From assembly GCA_019114885.1 (NCBI GenBank), contig DXEQ01000193.1, positions 1 through 11,334 on the forward strand: DNA of 11,334 bases, read 5' to 3'. The notes under the pieces are model-generated. The model saw only the letters and a list, made by a program, of their open reading frames with translations, did not search any database and was not told the DNA's origin. The DNA is from Candidatus Anaerobutyricum stercoripullorum (GTDB lineage Bacteria > Bacillota > Clostridia > Lachnospirales > Lachnospiraceae). Positions 5,262 to 11,334 of the stretch are shown piece by piece (the first letter of the stretch is position 1; each line of letters begins with the position of its first letter). The position numbers and the translations under genes are program-made.

Positions 5262-7126
5262 CTGTCACTTTCATGAAAAAAAGAAAAGATTTCACGGGCC
5301 ACCCGCTCCGTGATGCCGTCGGCCTTCATGAGTTCTTCCACAGAAGCCTGCCGGATCTTCTCGATATCTTTGAAACAGCGCATGAGGGCCTTTCTTCTGG
5401 CCGGTCCGACACCCCTGATATCATCGAGAACCGAATGGACCTGTCCCTTGCTCCTGAGACTCTTGTGGTATTCGATGGCAAACCGGTGAGCCTCATCCTG
5501 CAGCCGGGTGATCATGCGAAACGCCTCCGAATTCTTCGGAAACTGGATGATCTCGTTGTTATAATATAATCCCCTGGTCCGGTGAAAATCATCCTTCACC
5601 ATACCGCAGACAGGGATATGCAGATCAAGCTGTTCAAGCACCCGCAGCGCCACGTTGACCTGCCCCTTTCCGCCGTCCATCATGAGGATATCCGGAAAAC
5701 GGGTAAAGCTCCCCAATTCCGCATCCAGCCCCTTTTCTTCTCTCTCTGCCTTCTCCCGGATACCGTGAGAGAACCGCCGGGTCAGCGCCTCCTCCATACA
5801 GCGGTAATCGTCAGGCCCCGCCACCGTGCGGATCCTGAACTTCCGGTAATCGCTCTTTTTCGCCTTTCCCTTCTCAAAAACGACCATGGACGCCACATTT
5901 TCATACCCGTTGGTGTTAGAGATATCGAAGGCCTCCATGCGGTTTAGTCCCCGGATGCCCAGCAGCTGTTCCAGCTCATGGACCGCGCCGATGGTCCGGT
6001 GCTCCTCCCGTTTCAGCTTCTCGCTGTCCTTGATCAGCACATTCTGCGCATTCTTGTACGCCAGCTCCATCATTTTATGTTTGGTGCCCCGCTTCGGCGT
6101 CAGCAGGCTCACCTTCGCACCCCGCTTATCGGAAAGCCATTTCTCCAGAATCCCGGTGTCCGGCACCTCCTCCTGCAGCAGGATTTCCCGGGGGATGAAC
6201 GGCGTGCCCATGTAAAACTGTTTGACAAAGTCCATGAGAATCTCACTCTTCTCACTGTCGCCAATGCCTCCCATATGAAAATGGTCCCGGCCCAGCAGCT
6301 TACCGTTCCGGATAAAGAAAATGGACACCACCGCCTCGTCGCCGGCCTTGGCCAGAGCGATGATATCCCGGTCGTCGCCGCCGGTATCGTTGATCTTCTG
6401 CTTCTCCCCGATCCGTTTCACACTCTGGATCAGGTCCCGGTATTCCGCCGCATCCTCAAACTCCATGGCGGCAGCTGCCTCCCTCATCTTTTTCTCCAGG
6501 TCTTCCAGGATGGTCTTATCATCTCCGTTTAAAAACCGCAGCGCCTGCTCCACATTTTCCCGGTACTGTTCTCTGGAAATGTATCCCTGACACGGGGCAT
6601 CGCACTGTTTGATCTGATGGTAGAGACAGGGCCGTTCTTTTCCGATATCCCGGGGCAGTACCCGGTGGCAGTTGCGGATCCGGTAAACCTTGTGGATCAG
6701 CTCGATGGTCTCCTTCACCGCCCCGGCGCTGGTGTACGGACCGAAATACTTCGATTTGTCCCGCTTTACATTTCTGCAAAAGAGAATCCTCGGGTAATCC
6801 TCCTGCACCGTCACCCGGATATAGGGATAACTCTTGTCATCCTTGAGCATAGTGTTGTAGTGCGGACGGTGTTCCTTGATCAGGTTGCACTCCAGCACCA
6901 GCGCTTCCAGTTCCGAGTCCGTGATTATATATTCAAAATAAGCGATATGAGAAACCATATGCTCAATCTTCACACTGCGCTTATACCCGCTCTGAAAATA
7001 CTGCCGGACCCGGTTTTTGAGAATCCTCGCCTTGCCCACGTAAATGATCTCATCCTTGTCGTTGTGCATGAGATACACGCCGGGTTTGGCGGGCAGCTTT
7101 TTCAGTTCTTCCTGTATGTCAAACAT
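5246..7126 (-). CDS. uvrC: UvrC, excinuclease ABC subunit C
   Basis: This 626-residue nuclease makes both cuts around bulky DNA lesions after UvrA/UvrB loading, in nucleotide excision repair. Domains in order: an N-terminal GIY-YIG nuclease (GVYLM at 16-20, IIYVGKA at 27-33, E79) for the 3' cut; a cysteine quartet C153, C167, C175, C179; a UVR domain at about 203-238 that binds UvrB; an RNase H-like nuclease (AFDISN with D391, MMDGGKGQ with D474, DEAH with H537) for the 5' cut; and a tandem helix-hairpin-helix at about 556-608. The start MFDIQEELKKLPAKPGVY is canonical and AAAGGAGGT lies 3 bases upstream. The frame remains open for 49 codons further upstream, including a TTG at 7219, but without a good ribosome binding site. 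It stands alone between a hairpin after ftsH and the hprK promoter. Confidence 0.98.
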   Translation of the reverse strand: MFDIQEELKKLPAKPGVYLMHNDKDEIIYVGKARILKNRVRQYFQSGYKRSVKIEHMVSHIAYFEYIITDSELEALVLECNLIKEHRPHYNTMLKDDKSYPYIRVTVQEDYPRILFCRNVKRDKSKYFGPYTSAGAVKETIELIHKVYRIRNCHRVLPRDIGKERPCLYHQIKQCDAPCQGYISREQYRENVEQALRFLNGDDKTILEDLEKKMREAAAAMEFEDAAEYRDLIQSVKRIGEKQKINDTGGDDRDIIALAKAGDEAVVSIFFIRNGKLLGRDHFHMGGIGDSEKSEILMDFVKQFYMGTPFIPREILLQEEVPDTGILEKWLSDKRGAKVSLLTPKRGTKHKMMELAYKNAQNVLIKDSEKLKREEHRTIGAVHELEQLLGIRGLNRMEAFDISNTNGYENVASMVVFEKGKAKKSDYRKFRIRTVAGPDDYRCMEEALTRRFSHGIREKAEREEKGLDAELGSFTRFPDILMMDGGKGQVNVALRVLEQLDLHIPVCGMVKDDFHRTRGLYYNNEIIQFPKNSEAFRMITRLQDEAHRFAIEYHKSLRSKGQVHSVLDDIRGVGPARRKALMRCFKDIEKIRQASVEELMKADGITERVAREIFSFFHESDSVKKE

Positions 7127-7283
7127 GGGACCTCCTTTCTTTTTCCGCGCTTCTTGCGGCTGCATGGGCGGCTCATCCCGGACGGCCGCCGGGTGTTTTT
7201 GGATGACATAATGTTCCAAAATCTCATCCCGGGCGTCCGCTGCCGGCTGCCCGGCCGGGCAAAAATCACCCGTTTACATAAAG
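7127..7283 (-). other. ftsH-uvrC spacer with an open uvrC-frame leader
   Basis: No confident promoter or independent gene is visible here. The uvrC frame is open from 7273, just after a TAA at 7274-7276, to the uvrC ATG. The spacer also contains the 12-bp palindrome GCCCGGCCGGGC (7249-7260) and a 10-bp direct repeat CTCATCCCGG (plus strand, 7172-7181 and 7223-7232) spaced by 51 bases. Confidence 0.3.
7130..7138 (-). promoter_or_regulatory. Ribosome binding site that fixes the uvrC start
   Basis: AAAGGAGGT, a nearly full anti-16S match, lies 3 bases before the ATG at 7126. It favours this start over the in-frame TTG at 7219 and the ATG at 7165. Confidence 0.7.
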
Positions 7284-7315
7284 ATTCCCGGAAACCCATG
7301 TGGATCTCCGGGAAT
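7284..7315 (-). terminator. Strong hairpin after ftsH, terminator-like but with a poor U-tract
   Basis: The minus strand can fold into a continuous 14-bp stem around an ACAT loop. The outer eight pairs (ATTCCCGG with CCGGGAAT) are perfect, and the inner six include two G-U pairs. It starts 6 bases after the ftsH stop. Only CTTTATGT follows, so termination may be partial. It may instead protect the 3' end of the ftsH message or attenuate uvrC. Confidence 0.55.
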
Positions 7316-7321
7316 ACCTGT

Positions 7322-9400
7322 CTATTCGTTACTGTCCGGCTGCCGCGGCTCCGGCACTGCGGTCTTTGCCGGTTTTTCCGGCTCCGGTGCTGCAATCTGC
7401 GGCTGCTCCTCCGGTGCTTCTTCCGGTTTCTGTACATTTTCCGGAATATCCCCGGCCGGCTTGCCAGCTGCCACCTCCGGCACTGCGGTCTGCGGCTGCT
7501 CCTCCGCCTCCGGTGCTGCAATCTGCGCCGGTTCCGTTGTTGTCTCCTCCGCTTTCTCCGGATGGTACTTGCGGAAAATATTCATGAACTCCTTGCCGGA
7601 GATTGTCTCTTTCTCCAGAAGGAAGGCCGCGATCTCGTCCATGGCCTCACGGTTCTCACGGATGATGGAAAGAGCTCTGTCATAAGCCTCTTTGAGCATG
7701 TTCTTCACTTCTTTATCAATGAGGGCTCCTGTGGCGTCAGAACAGTTCATCACCGGACGGCCGTCCAGATAACGGCTCTGTACCGACTCCAGTCCCATGA
7801 GGCCAAAGGTCTCTGACATACCGTATTGGGTGACCATGGCCCGGGCAATCTGCGTTGCCCGCTCGATATCATTGGACGCGCCGGTGGTCACAGAGTTAAA
7901 CACGACCTCTTCCGCCGCACGGCCGCCAAAGAGTCCCACCAGCTCGCTGAGCATCTGTTCCTTGCTCATGAGGTAGCGTTCCTCCTCCGGCATCTGCATG
8001 GTATAACCGAGGGCGCCCATGGTTCTCGGCACGATGGTGATCTTCTGTACCGGCTCCGTCTTCTTCTGCACGGCGATGGTCACTGCGTGACCCACTTCGT
8101 GGTATGCCACGATTCGTTTCTCCTCGTCGCCCAGAATACGGTCTTTCTTCTCCTTACCGGCAATGACGACTTCCACGGCCTCCATGAGATCCTGCTGGGT
8201 CACCACGGACCGTCCTGCCTTGACGGCGCCGAGGGCCGCCTCATTGACCATGTTGGCAAGATCGGAACCCACGGCTCCGGAAGTCGCCAGCGCGATCTCC
8301 TCAAAATCTACGGAATCGTCCATCAGCACATTTTTGGCGTGGACTTTCAGCGTCTCGATACGGCCTTTCAGATCCGGCCGTTCCACAATGACCCGGCGGT
8401 CAAAACGTCCCGGACGCAGCAGAGCCTTATCCAGAACCTCCGGACGGTTGGTGGCCGCCAGGATCACCAGACCCTTGGAAGAATCAAAACCGTCCATCTC
8501 CGCCAGGAGAGCGTTGAGCGTCTGTTCCCGCTCGTCGTTTCCTCCGCCGTAGGCGGTATCACGGCTCTTTCCGATGGCGTCCACCTCATCGATGAAGATG
8601 ATACAAGGAGCCATGGACTGGGCCTGCTTGAACAGGTCACGGACACGGGAGGCACCCACGCCCACGAACATCTCCACAAAGTCAGAACCGCTCAGGGAGA
8701 AAAACGGTACGTTTGCCTCTCCGGCCACCGCCTTGGCAAGCAGGGTCTTACCGGTTCCCGGAGGGCCCACCAGAAGAGCTCCTTTCGGAAGCTTGGCGCC
8801 GATCTTGGTGTATTTGCCCGGATTGTGCAGGAAATCCACCATCTCCGTCAGCGTCTCCTTGGCCTCATCCTGCCCGGCCACGTCCGCAAAGGTGACGCCG
8901 GTCTTTTTCTCCACATAGACCTTGGCGTTGCTCTTGCCGACGCCCATCATGCCGCCGCCTTTGCCGATGCCCCGCATCACAAAGAACATCATGCCGTAGA
9001 TCAGGGCGAACGGAAGCAGCCAGCCCACCAGGATATTGGTCAGCATCGAAGAACCGGACTCATCCTTGGTGGCAAAATCCACATCGGAGCTGAGCAGCCG
9101 GTCGACCAGCTTATAATCCGGTGTCAGCATCACATAATAAGAAGTCTTGACGAGAGGATTCTCCTGCTTCTTCGGCTCGATCACCGCGCGGCTGTCCGTC
9201 AGCGTCACTTTTTTTACTTCTTTTTTATTGAGCATATCCACAAATTCATTGTAGGTGATCTCTTCCTGCTGTCCCTCCCGGTAACGGTTCATCACCGTAG
9301 AAAAAAGAAACGTAAGAGCCAGGCAGATGACCAGCATGATCACTGCCGAGCGGATATTTTTCTTCTTATTGGGGTCATTATTCGGGTTATTATTATTCAT
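7322..9400 (-). CDS. ftsH: FtsH, membrane ATP-dependent zinc metalloprotease
   Basis: This 692-residue membrane-anchored AAA+ protease degrades misfolded and regulatory proteins at the cytoplasmic membrane as a hexamer. An Asn-rich N-terminus leads into transmembrane helix 1 (about 16-36), an extracytoplasmic domain to about 120, and helix 2 (about 122-142). The AAA+ module has Walker A GPPGTGKT (212-219), Walker B IIFIDE (267-272) and the second region of homology ending RPGRFDRR (329-336). The protease domain has HEVGH (434-438; most members read HEAGH) and the third zinc ligand D511. Residues from about 618 form a Pro/Glu/Ala-rich tail containing a duplicated 42-residue unit. I chose the ATG at 9400 (MNNNNPNN) over the upstream in-frame start at 9457 because it gives a normal N-terminus and AAGGA lies about 6 bases before it. 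It follows mrp by 82 bases. Confidence 0.97.
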   Translation of the reverse strand: MNNNNPNNDPNKKKNIRSAVIMLVICLALTFLFSTVMNRYREGQQEEITYNEFVDMLNKKEVKKVTLTDSRAVIEPKKQENPLVKTSYYVMLTPDYKLVDRLLSSDVDFATKDESGSSMLTNILVGWLLPFALIYGMMFFVMRGIGKGGGMMGVGKSNAKVYVEKKTGVTFADVAGQDEAKETLTEMVDFLHNPGKYTKIGAKLPKGALLVGPPGTGKTLLAKAVAGEANVPFFSLSGSDFVEMFVGVGASRVRDLFKQAQSMAPCIIFIDEVDAIGKSRDTAYGGGNDEREQTLNALLAEMDGFDSSKGLVILAATNRPEVLDKALLRPGRFDRRVIVERPDLKGRIETLKVHAKNVLMDDSVDFEEIALATSGAVGSDLANMVNEAALGAVKAGRSVVTQQDLMEAVEVVIAGKEKKDRILGDEEKRIVAYHEVGHAVTIAVQKKTEPVQKITIVPRTMGALGYTMQMPEEERYLMSKEQMLSELVGLFGGRAAEEVVFNSVTTGASNDIERATQIARAMVTQYGMSETFGLMGLESVQSRYLDGRPVMNCSDATGALIDKEVKNMLKEAYDRALSIIRENREAMDEIAAFLLEKETISGKEFMNIFRKYHPEKAEETTTEPAQIAAPEAEEQPQTAVPEVAAGKPAGDIPENVQKPEEAPEEQPQIAAPEPEKPAKTAVPEPRQPDSNE
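7349..7527. repeat. 126-bp imperfect tandem duplication in the ftsH tail
   Basis: Two exact matches share the same offset of 126 bases (42 codons): CTCCGGCACTGCGGTCT at 7349-7365 and 7475-7491, and a 20-base match starting CTCCGGTGCTGCAATC at 7382-7401 and 7508-7527. In protein they give QIAAPE and TAVPE twice. A third string, GGCTGCTCCTCCG (encoding EEQPQ), recurs at 7401 and 7493 with a different offset. Confidence 0.7.
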
Positions 9401-9464
9401 GTATTCCTTTCTGTTCCTCCATAACAATGACAAATGCAGTCTCGCGCCTGCGCGCACTTCTCAA

Positions 9465-9484
9465 AGGAAATGTACCAATTTCCT
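9465..9484 (-). other. Inverted repeat at the end of mrp
   Basis: Perfect 7-base arms AGGAAAT and ATTTCCT with a 6-base loop overlap the mrp stop codon. The stem is A+T-rich and is followed only by TTGAG, so it is not a convincing terminator. It may be a weak structure in the mrp-ftsH message. A short CGCGC/GCGCG repeat lies nearby at 9443-9454. Confidence 0.3.
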
Positions 9485-10313
9485 ACAGCTTCTTGAGAAG
9501 CTCCACCGCATCCTTCATATAATCTCTTTCTGTAAATTCGATCTTTCCTGCGTCGCAGGCTGCCGCCAGTTCCGGATCCACCGGAATCTTGGCCAGTACA
9601 GGCACCTGATACTGCGCCGCGATCTCATCGATATGGCTCTCGCCAAAGACATAGATCTTCTTACCGCAGTCCGGACATTCCACATAGCTCATGTTCTCCA
9701 CCAGTCCAAGGATCGGAATGTTCATCATACGGGCCATGTTGGCTGCCTTCTCCACGATCATACCTACCAGCTCCTGCGGGGATGCCACGATAATGATGCC
9801 ATCCAGCGGAAGAGACTGGAAGATAGTCAGCGGTACGTCGCCGGTTCCCGGAGGCATATCCACAAACATATAGTCAATATTCTGCCAGAGGGTCTCTCCC
9901 CAGAACTGCTTGATAACGCCGCCCAGCACCGGACCTCTCCAGATGACCGGATCGGTCTCGTTGGCCAGAAGCAGGTTGACGGAAACCATATCGATACCCA
10001 TGGCTGTGGAGCCCGGCACGATCAGACCGTCGATATTGCCAACCAGATTCTCATGAACGCCGAATGCCTTCGGGATGGAAGGCCCTGTGATATCACCGTC
10101 AAGAATCGCTGTCTTATAGCCTTCCCGCATGGACGCGCAGGCCAGAAGGGACGTCACCATGGACTTGCCGACACCGCCTTTACCGGATACGATACCGATC
10201 ACTTTCTTCACAGAACTTCCCTCGCTCAGCTTCACACGGAAATCTTCCGGATTTGTCTTTCTCTCCGCGCAGTTCTCAGTGCAGGAACTGCAGTCATGTG
10301 TACATTCACTCAT
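9483..10313 (-). CDS. mrp: Mrp/NBP35-family Fe-S cluster carrier ATPase
   Basis: This 276-residue P-loop protein belongs to the Mrp/NBP35 (ApbC) family, which binds and transfers [4Fe-4S] clusters to target proteins as a dimer. The deviant Walker A GKGGVGKS is at 44-51, the switch region VDMPPGTGDVPL at 151-162, and the central CPDC motif (C213, C216), which holds the bridging cluster, follows YVE. The N-terminus carries a second cysteine group, C4, C8, C11, C15 (spacing CX3CX2CX3C), recalling the N-terminal cluster of eukaryotic NBP35. The DUF59 domain at the N-terminus of many bacterial Mrp proteins is missing. GAGAGG lies about 9 bases before the ATG. It follows rpe by 58 bases and probably shares its promoter. 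The family call is secure; client proteins are unknown. Confidence 0.94.
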   Translation of the reverse strand: MSECTHDCSSCTENCAERKTNPEDFRVKLSEGSSVKKVIGIVSGKGGVGKSMVTSLLACASMREGYKTAILDGDITGPSIPKAFGVHENLVGNIDGLIVPGSTAMGIDMVSVNLLLANETDPVIWRGPVLGGVIKQFWGETLWQNIDYMFVDMPPGTGDVPLTIFQSLPLDGIIIVASPQELVGMIVEKAANMARMMNIPILGLVENMSYVECPDCGKKIYVFGESHIDEIAAQYQVPVLAKIPVDPELAAACDAGKIEFTERDYMKDAVELLKKL

Positions 10314-10371
10314 TTTTCTTAACCTCTCTTTTTTTGAAAATATAATAGGGGGAGCAGAATTCCCGCAATGT

Positions 10372-11040
10372 TTATTGCAGCTGCTCCATGATTTTTTTCA
10401 CATTTTCTGTAATATCTCCATCGAAAACGGCGGATCCTGCCACGAAGACATCCACGCCGCACTCTGCCAGACGCTTCACATTGGAAGCCTTGACGCCGCC
10501 GTCCACCTGAATCTTCACCGGAAGACCGCGTCTGTCAATCTCCGCGCGCAGCGCCCGGATCTTATCGTCACAGTAGGAAATGTACTTCTGCCCGCCGAAT
10601 CCTGGATTGACCGTCATGAGCAGGACCATATCAAGCTCCTCCAGCACATAGTCAAGCGCGCAAAGCGGTGTGGCCGGATTCAGTGAAACCGCCGCTTTTT
10701 TGCCGCAGGCCTTAATCTGCTGGATCACCCGGTCCAGATGCGTGCAGGCCTCCGCGTGTACGGTGATGATATCCGCTCCCAGAGCGGCGTATTCTTCCAC
10801 GTAGCGTCCCGGTTCTTCCACCATCATGTGCACATCAAGCACCGCGTCCGTCAGCGGCCGCAGCGCCCGGATCACAGGCGTACCGAAAGAAATCTGCGGA
10901 ACATACATCCCGTCCATCACGTCAACGTGTATATATTGTGCCCCGGCCTCCACAGCGGTAATCACATCTCTTCCGAGATTCGCGAAATCCGCTGACAAGA
11001 TGGATGGCGCCAGAATCTTCTGCTTATGCATAGTATTCAT
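10372..11040 (-). CDS. rpe: Ribulose-phosphate 3-epimerase
   Basis: This 222-residue TIM-barrel enzyme interconverts ribulose-5-phosphate and xylulose-5-phosphate in the non-oxidative pentose phosphate pathway. The LAPSILSADFANLG strand and loop (10-23), IHVDVMDGMYVP with metal ligands H38 and D40 (37-48), HMMVEEP with H71, the TVNPGFGGQ phosphate-binding stretch (143-151) and IQVDGGV with D180 are all present, followed by the AGSAVF phosphate-binding end. This gives a full active site and normal length. AAGGGA stands about 8 bases before the first ATG; a second ATG three codons later is also possible. It is the first gene of a probable rpe-mrp-ftsH unit. In many Firmicutes rpe lies next to rsgA; here that is not seen because it has its own promoter upstream. 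Confidence 0.97.
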   Translation of the reverse strand: MNTMHKQKILAPSILSADFANLGRDVITAVEAGAQYIHVDVMDGMYVPQISFGTPVIRALRPLTDAVLDVHMMVEEPGRYVEEYAALGADIITVHAEACTHLDRVIQQIKACGKKAAVSLNPATPLCALDYVLEELDMVLLMTVNPGFGGQKYISYCDDKIRALRAEIDRRGLPVKIQVDGGVKASNVKRLAECGVDVFVAGSAVFDGDITENVKKIMEQLQ

Positions 11041-11115
11041 ATTCTTATCCCTTTCTATCCCCTTTCACAGCAGGTGAGCTGTGCCGTGTATACATGATAC
11101 TTCTCTAATTTTATG

Positions 11116-11145
11116 ATGATACCACATTCGCTGCAGAGACTTCAA
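11116..11145 (-). promoter_or_regulatory. Sigma-A-type promoter of rpe-mrp-ftsH
   Basis: The minus strand reads TTGAAG (11140-11145, 4/6), an 18-base spacer and TATCAT (11116-11121, 5/6) with an extended TGG just before the -10. It lies 76 bases before the rpe start. Confidence 0.65.
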
Positions 11146-11261
11146 GTCGAAAATCACAAAAACACAGAAAGTTCGCAACTATCCGGACCCGCGCCATAAG
11201 GCCGCGATACGCTTTCTTTCGCGTATATGAACGCATCCTGCACAAAGATTCATAAAAAAAC

Positions 11262-11290
11262 TGGGAGGCCGCGGTGGGATGTGCTAAAAT
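11262..11290 (+). promoter_or_regulatory. Possible divergent promoter at the right edge
   Basis: The plus strand has an extended -10, TGCTAAAAT (hexamer TAAAAT at 11285-11290). The expected -35 position reads TGGGAG, a poor match. A+T-rich sequence follows to the window end. It may drive a plus-strand gene outside the window. Confidence 0.3.
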
Positions 11291-11334
11291 ATCAGTACAA
11301 ATGATTAGATCAACCATAAATATATTGTAGTAGA

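Larger units (their letters stand above)
11041..11334. other. Intergenic region upstream of rpe
   Basis: No gene is supported here. It contains the rpe promoter on the minus strand, a 6-bp hairpin (ATACGC and GCGTAT around an 8-base loop, 11207-11226) and a possible divergent plus-strand promoter near the right end. A 68-codon minus-strand open frame lacks a ribosome binding site and crosses the promoter, so I do not call it. Confidence 0.5.

Noticed and set aside
7265..7278. A possible catabolite-responsive element (TGTAAACGGGTGAT, minus strand) upstream of uvrC.
   Set aside because: Only the left half matches the cre consensus; the right half fails at four fixed positions, and uvrC is not an expected CcpA target.
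7102..7521. A 139-codon minus-strand open frame in the ftsH-uvrC gap.
   Set aside because: It overlaps the ftsH tail in another frame, is extremely Arg/Ser-rich and runs into the uvrC start region. No family is recognisable.
6617..7816. A 399-codon plus-strand open frame across the uvrC 5' end and the ftsH tail.
   Set aside because: It is antisense to two certain genes, and its Arg/Leu/Cys-rich repeats are only the complement of the Pro/Glu/Ala repeats in the FtsH tail.
7826..9424. A 532-codon plus-strand open frame antisense to ftsH.
   Set aside because: It lies entirely opposite a clear ftsH, its translation is His/Arg/Leu-rich with no recognisable domain, and no ribosome binding site is evident. 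Long antisense frames are common opposite G+C-rich coding DNA.
11111..11317. A 68-codon minus-strand open frame upstream of rpe.
   Set aside because: No ribosome binding site is present, the composition is not protein-like, and its end overlaps the rpe promoter.
1..11334. A mobile element, CRISPR array, toxin-antitoxin or defence system.
   Set aside because: All genes are recognised housekeeping genes on one strand, with no transposase, integrase, terminal repeats, spaced repeat array or foreign-looking gene cluster.

Overview
This window is an ordinary, densely coded chromosomal housekeeping region. All nine complete genes and one gene cut by the left edge lie on the minus strand, so transcription runs right to left. 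The proteins point to a Gram-positive Firmicute of the class Clostridia, most likely Lachnospiraceae: WhiA, RapZ/YvcJ, HPr kinase/phosphorylase, a ROK glucokinase with a zinc motif, a short NBP35-type Mrp ATPase, and strong AGGAGG ribosome binding sites. The coding DNA is moderately G+C-rich while some gaps are clearly A+T-rich. The family placement is inference; no species can be named from sequence alone.

In transcription order, the right part carries rpe (ribulose-phosphate 3-epimerase), mrp (Fe-S/P-loop ATPase), ftsH (membrane AAA+ protease) and uvrC (excision nuclease). A good sigma-A-type promoter precedes rpe. A 14-bp-stem hairpin sits between ftsH and uvrC. The middle holds hprK and a ROK glucokinase, probably with their own promoter (a 16-bp palindrome covers its -10 box), and ends in a convincing intrinsic terminator. 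After a roughly 200-bp A+T-rich control region come murB, rapZ and whiA, then the first seven codons of another gene at the left edge. By position that gene may be an HPr-like phosphocarrier.

The left half links carbon signalling and wall growth: HprK phosphorylates HPr for catabolite repression, the ROK enzyme makes glucose-6-phosphate, MurB makes UDP-MurNAc, RapZ-type proteins sense or control amino-sugar supply, and WhiA links division or sporulation with central metabolism. The glmR/yvcK gene that often lies between rapZ and whiA in other Firmicutes is absent here. The right half covers pentose-phosphate metabolism, Fe-S handling, membrane proteolysis and DNA repair.

I found no mobile element, CRISPR array, tRNA, rRNA or defence system, and no convincing undescribed system. 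The points most worth a second look are small: an inverted-repeat-rich murB promoter region, the palindromic hprK promoter, a 126-bp internal duplication in the FtsH tail, the post-ftsH hairpin, and an open in-frame leader ahead of uvrC.
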